Below are positions 46,951 through 57,899 of a stretch of 64,000 nucleotides of DNA, one piece after another. Numbering within the stretch: position 1 is the first letter of the stretch; each line of letters begins with the position of its first letter. A program made the position numbers and the translations under genes. Origin of the DNA: Spinacia oleracea (taxonomy: Eukaryota > Streptophyta > Magnoliopsida > Caryophyllales > Amaranthaceae); assembly GCF_020520425.1 (NCBI RefSeq), contig NC_079492.1, forward strand, positions 104,567,157 to 104,631,156, read 5' to 3'. The notes beneath the pieces were generated by a model. That model ran no database searches. It had not been told where the DNA came from and worked only from the letters and a program-made list of their open reading frames with translations.

Positions 46951-47027
46951 CGTAGGAGACGTCCTACCATGTTTTCCTGTAAAATCTTGACGACCAGAAT
47001 AATACTGTTAAAAGGAAAAAGGTTAAG

Positions 47028-47163
47028 GAAATGATATTCCTGAAATAATGTTCCTAAAATGATATTCCTAAAATAATGTTCCTGAAATGATATTCTTGAA
47101 ATGATGTTCCTGAAATGATGTTTCTGAAATGATGTTTTCGAAATGATGCTTCTGAAATGATGA
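47028..47163 (+). repeat. 14-bp minisatellite inside the LTR
   Basis: About nine units of TTCCTGAAATGATG with small variants. Confidence 0.8.
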
Positions 47164-47581
47164 TTTATTAAATGTTTTACTATATTCTATTCTCCCTGTT
47201 TATTAAATAAAATGAATTGAAATGATGTTACGATGCTAGGGTAACTCGTTACTGAGTCTTCGGCTCACCGTTTTGTTTTCTGTTTTAGGTACTGCTGGGG
47301 ACCACGAAAACGAGTAGTGGCGAGGATTTCACTATAGCAAAGTTCACCTAAGTTAATGTTAAGTTGTAACAAGTTTAAGTAAAGATTCTTGATTAAGTTA
47401 CGCACTTTTATTAAGGAATTAAAAAGGATTATTATGTTAATTTTGGAGTTTAATAGCTTATGATTGATGGTTGCCTTGTAATTCCCAATAGGGAGCTACG
47501 GCAGGTAATGTCCCGACCGAATTAGGTTAATTCCGCTGCTAAGTATTCCTTAATAAGTGAATTAGAGGTCGGGGCGTTACA

Positions 47582-47802
47582 GTTTGGTATCAGAGCAAAG
47601 ATTATGGACCATAAGTGCTAAACCTTACGGGTTTTGCACGTTATAGAATTCAATAGGCTTTAAGCAAAGAATTTTTAAGGAATGAGTTAAAAAGAATATG
47701 ATAAAATCATGTTAAGTTAAAATGAAATGAGTGTGAGCGTAGGAACGCACGGGATAAAAGGGATTCATTTCTCATGTTATTATATTTTCCTGATTGAATA
47801 TG
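47582..47802 (+). other. Tekay-like primer site and internal remnant
   Basis: TGGTATCAGAGC at 47585-47596 is the primer binding site. About 200 bp of leader follow, without gag. The element then stops where the minus-strand Tat/Ogre RNase H frame begins. The exact junction (about 47750-47802) could not be fixed. Confidence 0.7.
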
Positions 47803-48672
47803 TTATGCGAAATATCGATTATCGAGGTTACTATCCGTGTACCAGGGTTCCTCTACCGATGGCTCGGGTTCGTTGTCAATGATGCAATAGTAGGTCGGTT
47901 CTTCTCTCCTTTCGACTCGGAGGTTCATTCTGTCCATTTCATTCAGGATGTTGAGCATGGAGGATAGCTTGGCTAGTGCATCGGCGAATTGGTTGTCGTC
48001 TCTTGGTAAGTATGTGAATTCGACTTCCTCGAATTGCTCAACTATTTGGTCTAGGTGAGCTTGATAAATTAAGAGACTCGTGCTTCGCACCTTCCATTTC
48101 CTTGATATTTGATTTATAATTAAGGATGAGTCACCGAAGACTCGGAGGTGTTTGACTCCAAGGCTCGCTGCGGCTTCCAGCCCGACTATACAGGCTTCGT
48201 ATTCCACGACATTGTTGGTGGCCTCAAAGTCCAGTTTGACGAAAATTGGAACATGTGTACCCTCTGGGCCGACGAGGAGTACTCCGACACCACATCCTTT
48301 TTGGTTGGATGCGCCGTCAAAGTATAGAGTCCAGTAGTCATCCTCTATCATCAGAAGTTCCTCATCAAGGAAGAGATATGCTTCTGTGGTGGTGTTTTTG
48401 TTAGTGGAGAGTTCTTCCAGAAAGTCGGCTACTGGTTTGCCTTCTTGTACGAATTTCAGGTCGAATTCTGAGAGGAGTACTAACCACCGCGACAGACGGC
48501 CGTTCAAGGCGGGTTTTTCAAATATGAATTTTAGCGGATCTAGTTGAGATACGATGTGAACGGTATGCGTTAGCAAGTAGTGCCTGAGTTTCTTAGATGC
48601 CCAGACTAGGGGAAGGAAAGTTTTCTCAATCTTGGTATATCGCGTTTCGTATTCAATAAACTTTTTGCTCAA
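47803..48672 (-). pseudogene. Tat/Ogre RNase H plus second (plant-type) RNase H
   Basis: Residues 1-100 are the end of the gypsy RNase H: KKFIEYETRYTKIEKTFLPL, LTHTVHIVSQLDPLKFIFEK and SRWLVLLSEFDLKF. Residues about 115-245 form the additional RNase H: WTLYFDGASNQKGCG (first Asp), NVVEYEACIVGLEAA (Glu), LRVFGDSSLIINQ (Asp) and YLPRDDNQFADALAKL (C-terminal Asp). 289 codons are open. The frame upstream continues in another frame through a stop at about 48685, so this is part of a broken pol. Confidence 0.85.
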
Positions 48673-49780
48673 GTAGTAGATGCCTTATTCGGAACCTTCT
48701 ACATTTTGCGAGAGCATTGCACCCGCGACTGTGTCAGTGACCGTTAGATAGAGGCGTAGGGAAATGCCTGGCCTTGGTGGGGATAGAACTGGAGGGTTAC
48801 TTAGATATTCTTTGATTTTATCAAAGGCCTCTTGACATTGTTCGTCCCATTCAGGTTTGTCCTCTTTTTTGAGTTTTTTGAAGATGGGTTCGCACGTCAT
48901 AGTAAGTTTGTAAATGAACCTACTAGTGTGCTGCAGTTTGCCCAAGAAGCCCCGGATCTGTTTCTCGAACTTTGGCGGTGGCATTTCGGTTATGGCATTG
49001 ATCTTGGATGGATCAATCTCGATGCCCCGTGTGCTAACTACGTATCCGAGCAACTTGCCTGAAGTTACTCTAAACGTGCACTTCTGCGGGTTTAGTCACA
49101 TGTTGTATTTCAAGATTCTGGTGAAGAATTTCCTTAGGGCCGGTAAATGACCTTGCCGGTCCTTGGATTTGACTATCATGTCGCCTACATAGAATTCTAT
49201 TTCTTTATGCATCATGTCGTGGAGTAACGTGGTGGTCGTCCGTTGATAGGTGACCCTTGTGTTTTTCAGCCCGAATGGCATAACGGTGTAACAGTATGTG
49301 CCCCAAGGGGTGATGAAGGTGGTTTTTTTCCATGTCCTCTTCGGCCATGAGGATTTGATTGTAGCCACTGTACCCATCCATAAAGGAGAGAAGCGCATGC
49401 TCTGCAGTATTATCTACCAGTATATCGATGTGTGGTAGTGGGAAGTCGTCCTTGGGACTGGCTTTGTTAAGATCGTGGAAGTCTACGCACATTCGTACTC
49501 GTCCGTCTTTTTTGGACACTGGGACTACATTAGCCACCCACTCTAGATAATTGGATACTTTAATGAATCCTGCGTCTAGCTGTTTTGTGACTTCTTCCTT
49601 GATTTTTAGAGCTATTTCGGGTTTAAGCTTTCGTAGTTTTTGTTTTACCGGTGTCAGTTTAGGATCCAGCGGTATTTTATGTTCGGCAATTTCTCGTTCT
49701 ATCCCGGCATATCTTTGTAGGACCTTCCAAAGACACCTATAAATTTTTAAGGGTGGAGATAAGGTCGGCCTTTTCAGCAA
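48673..49780 (-). pseudogene. Tat/Ogre reverse transcriptase with altered active site
   Basis: RT motifs in order: VVPVSKKDGRVRMCVDFHDL, NKASPKDDFPLPHID, SFMDGYSGYNQI (first catalytic Asp), YVGDMIVKS (the YVDD box with Asp changed to Gly) and LGKLQHTSRFI. The region is spread over at least three frames (49205-49780, 49096-49398, 48685-49053). The frame change near 49320 falls next to the GGGG/CCCC run around GHILL. The active-site change and the frameshifts each inactivate it. Confidence 0.85.
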
Positions 49781-50498
49781 GAGTTAAAGTTAAACCAATT
49801 TTTATTATCTTAGGATCTTCCTCAGTTCCAATGTTTACTGATCCAGTGTCCTCAATTATGGGAGTTTCATATTCTTTCTCATTTGCGTCGCTGATTAATT
49901 CATTATATTCGTTTTCAGTTTCGTTACTGGTAAGGCATTCATTTTGTTTGTTCATACTTTCAGGGGGCGTATACTCGCGAATTGTACTCATTTTATTAGA
50001 ATCGTTAACCATTACATTGAAGAGATCTTTCGGGGTGGAAGTCTTAGGATCTATGCTAGATTTAAGGGCATTCATGCATTCATCACAGTTGGACTCAAAT
50101 TCTGATTCAGACTCGTCGAATATTTGGCCTTCTCCGGCGAAAACTTTAAAATTTATTCCTTTGGCGTAGGTCCATTTGAAGGTCTTGCGCCAGCCATGGT
50201 TAAGTTGTGCGGTCGGGTTCGGAGAGGGTATAATCAGCTTGGTGGGATCAAATTCCTCATCTTGCAGTACCAGAGTCGTTGTTTCGGCTTTTCCCTTAGT
50301 GGGGCGTCTTTCGAGTCTGAATAGTAGCCCGAGGGCATGCTGATCCAGACATTCGTCATTTTGAGTGTCACGGGCAGGTAGGATCCTTGTTCTGAGTTTG
50401 GGTGCACTTTCGGGGGTGATTGGCCTTGTCGAGTTGTGGCTCGAGGCCATCATTAGGTATTTATCCTCCGTCGGGGGTTGTCCTTGGTTAGGGATCAT
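49737..50498 (-). pseudogene. Tat/Ogre ORF upstream of RT (linker after protease)
   Basis: 253 codons open. The recognisable parts are GLLFRLERRPTKGKAETTTL, KLIIPSPNPTAQLNHGWRKT and, at its end, TLAEKADLISTLKNL, the usual lead into the RT (normally followed by an FxDVFAW-like motif, here lost to a frameshift). Between them is an acidic, D/E/N-rich linker. No gag zinc knuckle or clear DTG protease site is visible, so gag and most of protease are missing from this copy. I would not treat it as a host gene. Confidence 0.6.
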
Positions 50499-52120
50499 GG
50501 GGGCGACGAAGTATTTTTTTGCAAGGGATGTGTTGATTTAGCGCCAAGTAGTAGAATTAGCCGTACGTTACAAGACAACTATTTAGGATGACGGATTGGT
50601 TTACTTTAGGATACAAACTTAATACTGACTCGGAATGGCTCAATTTCTTGGGCAAGGGTAGTTTTCTCAAAGACAACTCAAGTGAACGTCAGAATATTTA
50701 ATTTTTAGCTTGAATGGTGTTATGCCACTCATAAGTATCGTTGGTAAGCCAACGATTACTTTACGAGTCGTTTTTTAAGTTAGGCCAGAGTACGCGAAAA
50801 TTGTCAAAGATGAAGCCAGCTGCGCTGGAATATTTCAGCGCTTAACTTTTCTAGCGCTTGCCTGTGGAGCGCTGGAAATTTCTAGCGCTTGCAGGCATTT
50901 GTGCAGATTTTTTCTTTCAGTCAGTTTTACTCCGTGGCTTTGAATTTTACCAAACTGGACCCTTCGTTGGAGCGTTCGTGCGCTCAAACATTCGGCATTC
51001 CAACGCAAGTGATAAGTAATTTGCGCGTACTGGCCTTTGGGTTGGATTGGTAAAAGCTAATGCGGATTTTCATTTAATTTTGACTTAAGGAGACTTCAAT
51101 TCCGTGGAAGTACCTTCGGCGCAGTTTTGAATATGCATTCCGGAATGGGTATTTTTAGCAAGACCTACGTAGTGTTTTAAGGTAAATGCGTATTTTGGTC
51201 TTTAGAATTGGTTGCACGATATATTAGGTTCTGAATTTTCGATTTCTGGTAAGTAATTCAAATGCGAGGAAAAGTGAGTGTACGCTGGAAAATTCCAGCG
51301 CACGAAAGGGCAGCGCTGGAATTTTCCAGCGCAGGCCTGGTCAGCTTTGGATTTTGGTGCGCTGACTATTGTGATTACTTTTCTTTTCCTCGTCGTGTGC
51401 GCTATAATTTTCTTGCGCCCAGCTTCCTAGCGCTGGAATTTTCTAGCGCAGGTCAGGGCTACGCTACTTTTTTCTAGCGTTGGGCTCCTAACTGCGGAAT
51501 TTTGTTTATGATTCGTAGCCTTAATATTGTTTCGACGTTTAGAGTATGTTTTAGGAGTTTGATAAGCATGGTTGACCTTAAACTAAGCGTCTGGTTGATT
51601 AGTTCACATAGCACATAAAAATTTACATCAAACTAACAACGAGCATGATTTCAGGTATAATGCACACTTAGTTTATGCTAGTCTCTAAGGTTCAAAAGGC
51701 TTGGGTGTCAAAGTGTACCAAACCTATCGCTAATTCCCCAATAGGCCCTTGTCAGAGTAGCCAGGTTCATGACGAATTTTATCAAGGCCTATCTGGTACG
51801 TGCTGGAGTGGCATATACCGTGAATGGACCTAGGAGATAAGCAGTTTAGTTTTGGTGGATGTGCTACATTGAGAATTCATCGAGTGGATAACATCCGAAG
51901 CGCGTGCACCCCCGGGTGGATAGGTGTCCTTAGTCTGGACTTCCGAGATGTAATATGCCAAGGAAGCCAAGATTCGTTTATGCGGTTCTGTCGCGGATCA
52001 TTCGTCACAATGAATATTCAGGTTGTCCCAACTTAATATGGAAAAAATTATGGCGTAGCATTTGATTTCTGCTATAAGGCTTCCTCACCGACGCACTCCT
52101 TGCACATATTATTTCAATAT
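50499..52120 (-). other. Tat/Ogre leader-like region with GCGCTGGAA palindromes
   Basis: No coding frame. Between 50820 and 51480 the words AGCGCTGGAA, TTCCAGCGC and TTTCTAGCGC recur at least ten times in both orientations, often as a pair separated by a few bases. The remainder is unremarkable. Confidence 0.6.
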
Positions 52121-52140
52121 TGTCCCTAGTGGAGTCCACA
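52121..52140 (-). other. Possible tRNA-Arg-type primer binding site
   Basis: Minus strand TGTGGACTCCACTAGGGACA. GGCGACTCC/GGACTCC followed by a CTAGGG leader is typical of Tat/Ogre primer sites. The LTR expected at its 5' side is absent: a TA tract starts ten bases away. Confidence 0.4.
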
Positions 52141-52147
52141 CTGTGAG

Positions 52148-52149
<2 letters not shown>

Positions 52150-52239
<90 letters not shown>

Positions 52240-54348
52240 CTCCCGTAAGAACACTTCTTGCGGTAAGAACACTTTCTAATAATGGCATTTTCGTAATTTT
52301 TATAAACAAATAAATGAATTTAATTATTTTTTCACTTTTTTCATTATTTTTGGCACTCTTTCCCTCTCTTCAATTCCCCTCTCTCTCCTATTCGAACACC
52401 ACCAACAATCTTCCTCACTGATCGTCGTCCCGCTAGCCGCCGCCACTGCTCGCCTCTCGTCGTCGCTTCTTCTCTCCTCTCGCCGCCGCTTCTTCTCTCC
52501 TCTCGCCACTACTCGCCTCTCTCTGCCAACGATGTTTGTCTTTTGCCGCCACCAGTCGCAACAATTAAATCGCCGTAATTCAATCGCCGCCAGTCGCATC
52601 AATTCGCTGTTGTTTGAAATCGAAATTGTTGGTGTTCGAAATCTGGTGTTCGAAATCGCTCGTAACCACCACCAACATCCGGCTCACCGCCGCTCTCTGA
52701 TCGTCGCTCTCCATCGCTCTTTGATCTCTGCTCGCCGCCGATCTCTGATCTCCACTCGCCGCCACTCGCTGCAATTCTAATCGCAGTCGCCAAACCAGAA
52801 AATCGAAATCGGTTTATCAATCGATTTAACTGCTGGTAATTCGATTTGGATTTCGATTTCTGTAAGATTTCTTCGATTTCGATTTCGATTTCTGTCTGAC
52901 TTCTTCGATTCTAAAATAAGTCGATTGATATTTTCTTCGATTATAAAATCAGTCGATTGATATTTTCTGAGATGCTAAACTCAATCGATTTCTTCGATTC
53001 CAAAATCAATCGATTTCTCAATTCAAAAATTAAAATCAATTTCAATTTTGGTGGCCGCGAATCAGATCTCGTTTGAACGTATATCGAGATTTAGAACACT
53101 GTTTGATGAAGTTAGAACATGTTTGAATAAAATTGGAACACGGTTGAATAAATTTAGTACATGCTTGAATAAATTTAGAATATATTTGATTAAAGTTAGA
53201 ACATGCTTGAATAAAGTTCGAATGTGCTTGAATAAAGTTAAAACATGCTTGAATAAAGTTAGAACATGCTTGTATAAAGTTAGGACATGCTTGAATAAAT
53301 TTATAACATGTTTAATAATTTTAGAACATGTTTGAATGAATTTATAACATGCTTGAATGGATTTAGAAATGCTTGAATAAATTTTGAACACTTTTGAATA
53401 AAGTTAGAACATGCTTGAATAAATTTTGAAACACCGTTGACTAAAGTTAGAACATGGTTAAATAAATTTATAACATGTTTAATAATTTTAGAACATGCTT
53501 GAATTAATTTAGAACATGCTTGATTGGATTTAGAACATGGTTGAATAAATTTATAAAATGTTTAATAATTTTAGAACATGCTTGAATTAATTTAGAACAT
53601 GAGCTTGAAATTTCAAAACAAGTATATATGTATATGTGTGGCTAGGTTCCATGTTCTAAATTTAGAACATTGTTAGACAAATTTAGAACATGGTTGAATA
53701 AAATTAGAGCATGGTTGAATAAATTTATAACATGAGCTTGAAAATTGAGAACATGGTTGAATAATTTCAGAAAATGCTTGAATTAATTTAGAACATGAGC
53801 TTGAAAATATAGAACAGGGTTGAATAAAATTAGAAAATGCTTGAATAAATTTAGAACATGGTTGAATAAATTTAAAATATGGTTGAACAAATTTAGAACA
53901 TCATTGAATAAATTTAGAACATGCTTGAATAAATTTAGAACACGAGCTTGAAAATTTAGAACATTTATATATGTATATGTGTTGACTTGTTCTAAATTTA
54001 GAACATGTTTGAATAAATTTAGAATATGGTTGAAAAATTTTAGAACATCGTCGAATAAATTTAGAACATGGTTGAACAAATTTAGAACATCGTCGAACAA
54101 ATTTGGAACATCGTCAAATAAATTTTGAACATGAGCTTGAAAATTTAGAACATGGTTAAATAAATTTAGAACATGCTTCAATAATTTTAGAACATGGTTG
54201 AACAAATTTAGAACATTTTTGAACAATTTTAGAATATGGTTAACAAAATTTAGACCATGCTTGAAAAAATTTAGAACATAGAGAGTGTGAAAGTGTTCTT
54301 ACCGTAATAAGTGTTCTTAAAAAAAGAGGTGTTCTTACCAAATCCCTC

Positions 54349-54410
<62 letters not shown>
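52150..54410. mobile_element. TIR element in a TA microsatellite (family copy B)
   Basis: TA tract (52150-52196), GA tract (to 52235), then AAAGGCTCCCGTAAGAACAC. The right end GTGTTCTTACCAAATCCCTC is followed by CCCTATATAT. Same order of interior parts as copy A at 10950-12900: a short AT-rich block containing ATGGCATTTTCGT, a CT-rich 5'UTR-like block with a GC-rich segment, TTCGATTTCGATTTC repeats, then the 21-bp minisatellite. No transposase. The right-hand TA tract (54352-54410) is shared with the next element. Confidence 0.7.
53095..54290. repeat. 21-bp minisatellite in copy B
   Basis: About 50 units related to TTGAATAAATTTAGAACATG, more diverged than in copy A. Variants with AAAGTTAGAACATGC dominate the left part. 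Open frames occur on both strands because the unit length is a multiple of three. ATGTATATGTGT islands interrupt it near 53625 and 53970. Confidence 0.85.
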
Positions 54411-54589
54411 TTGCACTCAAATGAGAAGGGAACTTAAAATGAGAAGAATGAGAAGCAGTCTTATGTGTTCAATGTAATTAGATCTGACAGCTCTAATATC
54501 TGATTTCGCGTTTTAGTAATGGCAAGATCGTAATATTGGAAAGAAATATGAACAAATATAATCCGCTCTCCTGATTTCCAGAAATGTGC

Positions 54590-54825
54590 TCCATTTTCTC
54601 TCTCCTCGTGCTTCACTTTCAGGAGCTCCTCCATTTTCGCTCTCCATCTCCTTCGTGATTCTCTCTCCTCCATTTTCACTCTCCCTTCGTGATTCTCTCT
54701 CGCCACCGCCACAGTCACCGTGTCCTCACCTGCTGCAACCACACGCCGCCGCCATCTCTACGATGCCATCAATTATGCTTTGTCTCCTTTATTGCAATTG
54801 GTGAGTGATTCTTTGCTAATTTATG
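54590..54825 (+). other. CT-rich 5'UTR-like segment and short exon
   Basis: CTCTCTCC-type pyrimidine tracts are followed by an ATG (54763) opening a short frame that ends at a good splice donor, GTGAGTG (about 54801). Similar CT-rich starts stand just inside the ends of copies A and B, and in inverted orientation near the right end of this element (63330-63420). This may be a gene's captured 5' end or an element-borne leader. Confidence 0.35.
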
Positions 54826-55083
54826 AAATTGTAGGGTTGTATTTTGAGTTTTATTACAATTTTGTTGAGATTTAATGTTCACTTCATGATTTATTGGTTA
54901 AATTGTTCTTTCTTTCTCTAATTGTTAATTTAGGTCGAATTTTGGTGCAATTAAGTAGTGTTGTGATTGATTTTTGCAGTATGTCGAATTTTGGTGCAAT
55001 TAACTCAAATTGGATAGTAAATTCAAAGTTTTTTTTATGTGTTTATGATTATGAAGATTTATGATTTCTTATTCAGTTCAATT

Positions 55084-55190
55084 TTGTTGGTCACGGTTCA
55101 TGGGATCGCAGAATAATGCGAGAAAGGAAGGACCTGAGCAGGAGATCAATTCCTCAGAGAATTTAAGCTGGAAGTATTTTGCAGCAGGTA
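55084..55190 (+). pseudogene. Captured exon fragment, unidentified
   Basis: A frame reading FMGSQNNARKEGPEQEIN, then SSENLSWKYFAAG, ends at a splice-donor-like GTAATATTTG. No domain recognised. It could be part of either captured gene nearby. Confidence 0.3.
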
Positions 55191-55767
55191 ATATTTGAGT
55201 GGGATTCTTTCTTCTTATTAGCTTATATATATACACATGGATCCTTTGAGTGGTTCTTAGACACTTCACACAGTTGCTTGATTTTACAAGGAGATTTTGT
55301 TTGAAATTTTTGTTACTGGAATCTTTTGTTTGAAATTTTACAAGATGAATGCATCGGTTACTAGAATCTTTGGATTGACAGATCAGATGAATGTATTAGT
55401 TACTAGAATCTTTTTCAGTGCTACACTGTTAGTATTGTTAATTTGTTATTGATAGACTACACTTTCATGGTTCCTACTTATCGTTGATGAAATCAGTAAG
55501 AAATTATAAACTTGAGAACTACTTTTTACTGTTTCTCATAAAGGGTTTTAGCTATAATACTCTTTTACAGGACAAGAAGAGATTCCGTCATACCCTTCAC
55601 CATTAGATTAATCCACACAGGCAGAAAATTTTAGATTATGTAGATTTTTTTCTTAGACAAAATGTGTAGCAACATTTTTTCTCTTTTAACCAAAAGACGA
55701 AGCTGTCAAGCAACATTTTTTTGTGATGCCTTAAAAATACGACTAGCTAGCCAAATAATCACATGTT

Positions 55768-56340
55768 TTAGTAGAACAGGAACATGTAAGAGTAACTCAA
55801 ATAATCCTGATAATGATACTTACTGATATATGTATTTTTTTCAACGTTAGGACAACTTCGAATTATGGCAACAACACAGGACAGTTCCTTCCAGGAGTGA
55901 AGAGCTGTTAGCCGCAAATTTCTGACATGTGTAAAGGTGGTCACAGGAAGAATTGTTGATACACCACCTGCAACCAACATCTTTGATCCACAATGCAGAT
56001 CGAATCAAGATTGAATGTTTTCATTAAAGTTGAAAACATATACAAATGGAAACGAGCAAGAAAGGATATCTGAACTGACCTTGATAAAGTACCTTGTAAA
56101 ACAAAGATATTCAAGTTTACAAACAGTTGCAAGAAATTGGATCAACTCTTGTGTCCTTGTCTTATTAGGATTCTGAACCAGTTTGGCTAAAAAGATTGAA
56201 ACTGACAGGAGACTTTCAGAACCATTGAGACAGACAGACTGAAACGTTCTAGAGATGGACAAGTACTTGAGCTTAGGTGCATTGATAACTAGACATGGTA
56301 ATTGATGGTACAATAGTTGCAACAGGAGAATCTAGTGACT
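55768..56340 (-). pseudogene. F-box/LRR (FBD-type) gene fragment with intron
   Basis: On the minus strand, the first exon reads CLVINAPKLKYLSISRTFQS and ATVCKLEYLCFTRYFIK and ends at donor GTCAGT. After a short intron with acceptor TTGGTTGCAG, the second exon reads HVRNLRLTALHSWKELSCVV and AIIRSCPNVEK. INAPKLKYL and the NLRL...CPNVE pattern are typical of the LRR part of plant F-box/FBD proteins. The F-box and the C-terminus are absent. The retained intron suggests capture at DNA level. Confidence 0.6.
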
Positions 56341-56594
56341 GGGATCCAAAATTTTCCTGTAGATGCATGGACTGATGAGTGATAACCACGCCCTTTCATG
56401 TCATCGCAGAAGGGCATGAAAGATTGGCAGCCATGATCTCAGGTATACCTTGCTGCTGTTTTTTGTCAACTTGGACCGGCATTGACTTCTGGCCTTGTTG
56501 GTTCTTATGTTGTTGTTGCTGTAAGTTTTCGAATTATTTTTATTTACTTTTTTTGGTTTTTGTTTTACTTTTGTTGATTCTATTTAAAAACACT

Positions 56595-56666
56595 AGCCTA
56601 CTAGCTCAATAGGTAGAGCATTGTGCAAATGCACAAAAGATCTGGGTTCGAATCCCACGTAGGTTA
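56595..56666 (+). other. tRNA-like sequence 1 (six-base anticodon loop)
   Basis: Cloverleaf can be drawn: acceptor AGCCTAC/GTAGGTT (7 bp, one G-T pair), TA, D-arm GCTC...GAGC, anticodon stem TTGTG/CACAA, T-arm around GGGTTCGAATCCC. The anticodon loop is CAAATG, six bases and without U33, so decoding is unlikely. A-box and B-box motifs are well kept. The identity cannot be set. Confidence 0.6.
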
Positions 56667-56880
56667 ATCTTTACTTTTTGCTCATTTTTTATTGTTTATA
56701 CAAATGAGCAAATATTTTTGCTCATTTTTAAAATTTTAAAGTTCGGATTTGTTAATATTGAAAACTTTTGCTCATCGTGTCTGAATGAGCAAATAAATTT
56801 GCTCACTTTTTATAGTTTACCCAAATTAGCAAATATTTTTGCTCATTTTTAAAATTTTAAAGTTTGTGTTTGTTAATGTT

Positions 56881-57768
56881 AGGGATGCTAATGAGCCGAG
56901 TCGAGCTCGAGTTTAGCTAAGCTCGACTCGAACTCGAAAACTTATAGTCAAGCTCGACTCGACTCGAAAACTCACGAGCTTAAAATTTTCAAACTCGACT
57001 CAAACTCGAAAACTAAACCCAATCTCGAACTCGACTCGAAATCGGCTCGAAATTAGCTCGAAAACTCAAGCTCGAGCTCAAAACCCAATATGAAAACCTT
57101 AATTGAGCTCAAACTCGACTTGAATCACGTTCAAATCTTATAAAAAATAAGTTTATACCCCAAATCATTATATCCATTAGCCCATATGAAAGCCCAATGG
57201 AAGTGATTTGTACACTTTCACACTCAAAGAGTAATACTTATAACCCTTTCCTTCTTTCCTCCCTCACTTATTTATCAATGTGGGACAAAGATAATATAAC
57301 TTTTCTTTCTTTCCTCCCTCACTTATTTACCTATGTGGGACAAAATGAATATAATTATTTCCTTCTTTCCTCCCTCATCTATATACCAATGTTGGAGTAA
57401 CTATATAAATTTTTTTGGCTGACAAATAGTGTAATTTAGATGGACGATTTCGATTTTTTTTTGTCCTTAATAATTTAGTCATCCATTTTAGGAAGAAAAA
57501 AAACAAGTATATTTTTTAAGGAACAAAAAAACATAAAATGATGAATAAAAATGATAAAATAAAAAATTTCTATTTTAATAAAATATTATATTATATATAT
57601 ATATAATTCGAGCTTCTCGAGCTTTTCGAGTCGAGTATCAAGTTGCTCGACTCGACTCGTTAAATTTTCGAGTCGATCTCGAGCTCGAGTCGAGCTGATT
57701 CGAGTCGAGTTTTGACCGAGTCGGGTTCGAGTAGCTCGCGAGTTCGCTGAGCTCATAAGCACCCCTAG
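56881..57768. mobile_element. hAT-like element rich in GAGCTCGA, 8-bp target duplication
   Basis: TTAATGTT flanks both sides (56873-56880, 57769-57776). The ends AGGGATGCTAATGAGC and (reverse complement) AGGGGTGCTTATGAGC are inverted repeats of hAT style. Subterminal blocks on both sides are made of ACTCGACTCGAGCTCG-type words in inverted orientation. It is inserted into the TTTGCTCATTT repeats. Confidence 0.75.
57236..57406 (+). repeat. Three-copy tandem repeat, about 58 bp
   Basis: Three units share CCTTCTTTCCTCCCTCA, then CTTATTTA.C.ATGTGGGACAAA, with decay in the third. Located inside the hAT-like element. Confidence 0.8.
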
Positions 57769-57899
57769 TTAATGTTCAAAACTTTTTCTCATTGTGTCTA
57801 AATGAGCAAATATTTTAAAATTTCAGATTACTTAACATTAAAAAAATTTGCTTTTTTTTTTTAATTTACACAAATGAGAAAATACTTTTGAATGTTTTC

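Larger units (their letters stand above)
44837..47581 (+). mobile_element. Tekay-like 5' LTR (plus strand)
   Basis: Starts TGTAATACCCCGAATTTTTA, ends GGTCGGGGCGTTACA, and is followed by TTTGGTATCAGAGC, an initiator tRNA-Met primer site. 2745 bp. TATA-like box TATAAATAG at 45466-45474. Contains a GC-rich CCACCACC-type stretch (45600-45900) with artefactual ORFs and two minisatellites. It truncates the LINE at 44836. The matching 3' LTR is not in the window. Confidence 0.85.
47803..52147 (-). mobile_element. Tat/Ogre-type Ty3/gypsy remnant, lacking integrase and LTRs
   Basis: On the minus strand, left to right in element sense: a primer-site-like TGTGGACTCCACTAGGG (52121-52140), a 1.6-kb leader with GCGCTGGAA palindromes, an upstream ORF, RT, RNase H and a second RNase H of the aRNH type. 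The double RNase H is characteristic of Tat/Ogre. The frame ends within or soon after aRNH, so integrase and the 3' LTR are missing, and gag is not recognisable. The 5' LTR is replaced by the TA-flanked TIR element at 52150. Confidence 0.75.

Noticed and set aside
56595-56666. Functional tRNA gene (also 61884-61953)
   Set aside because: Anticodon loop has six bases and lacks U33 in both copies, so no anticodon can be assigned.
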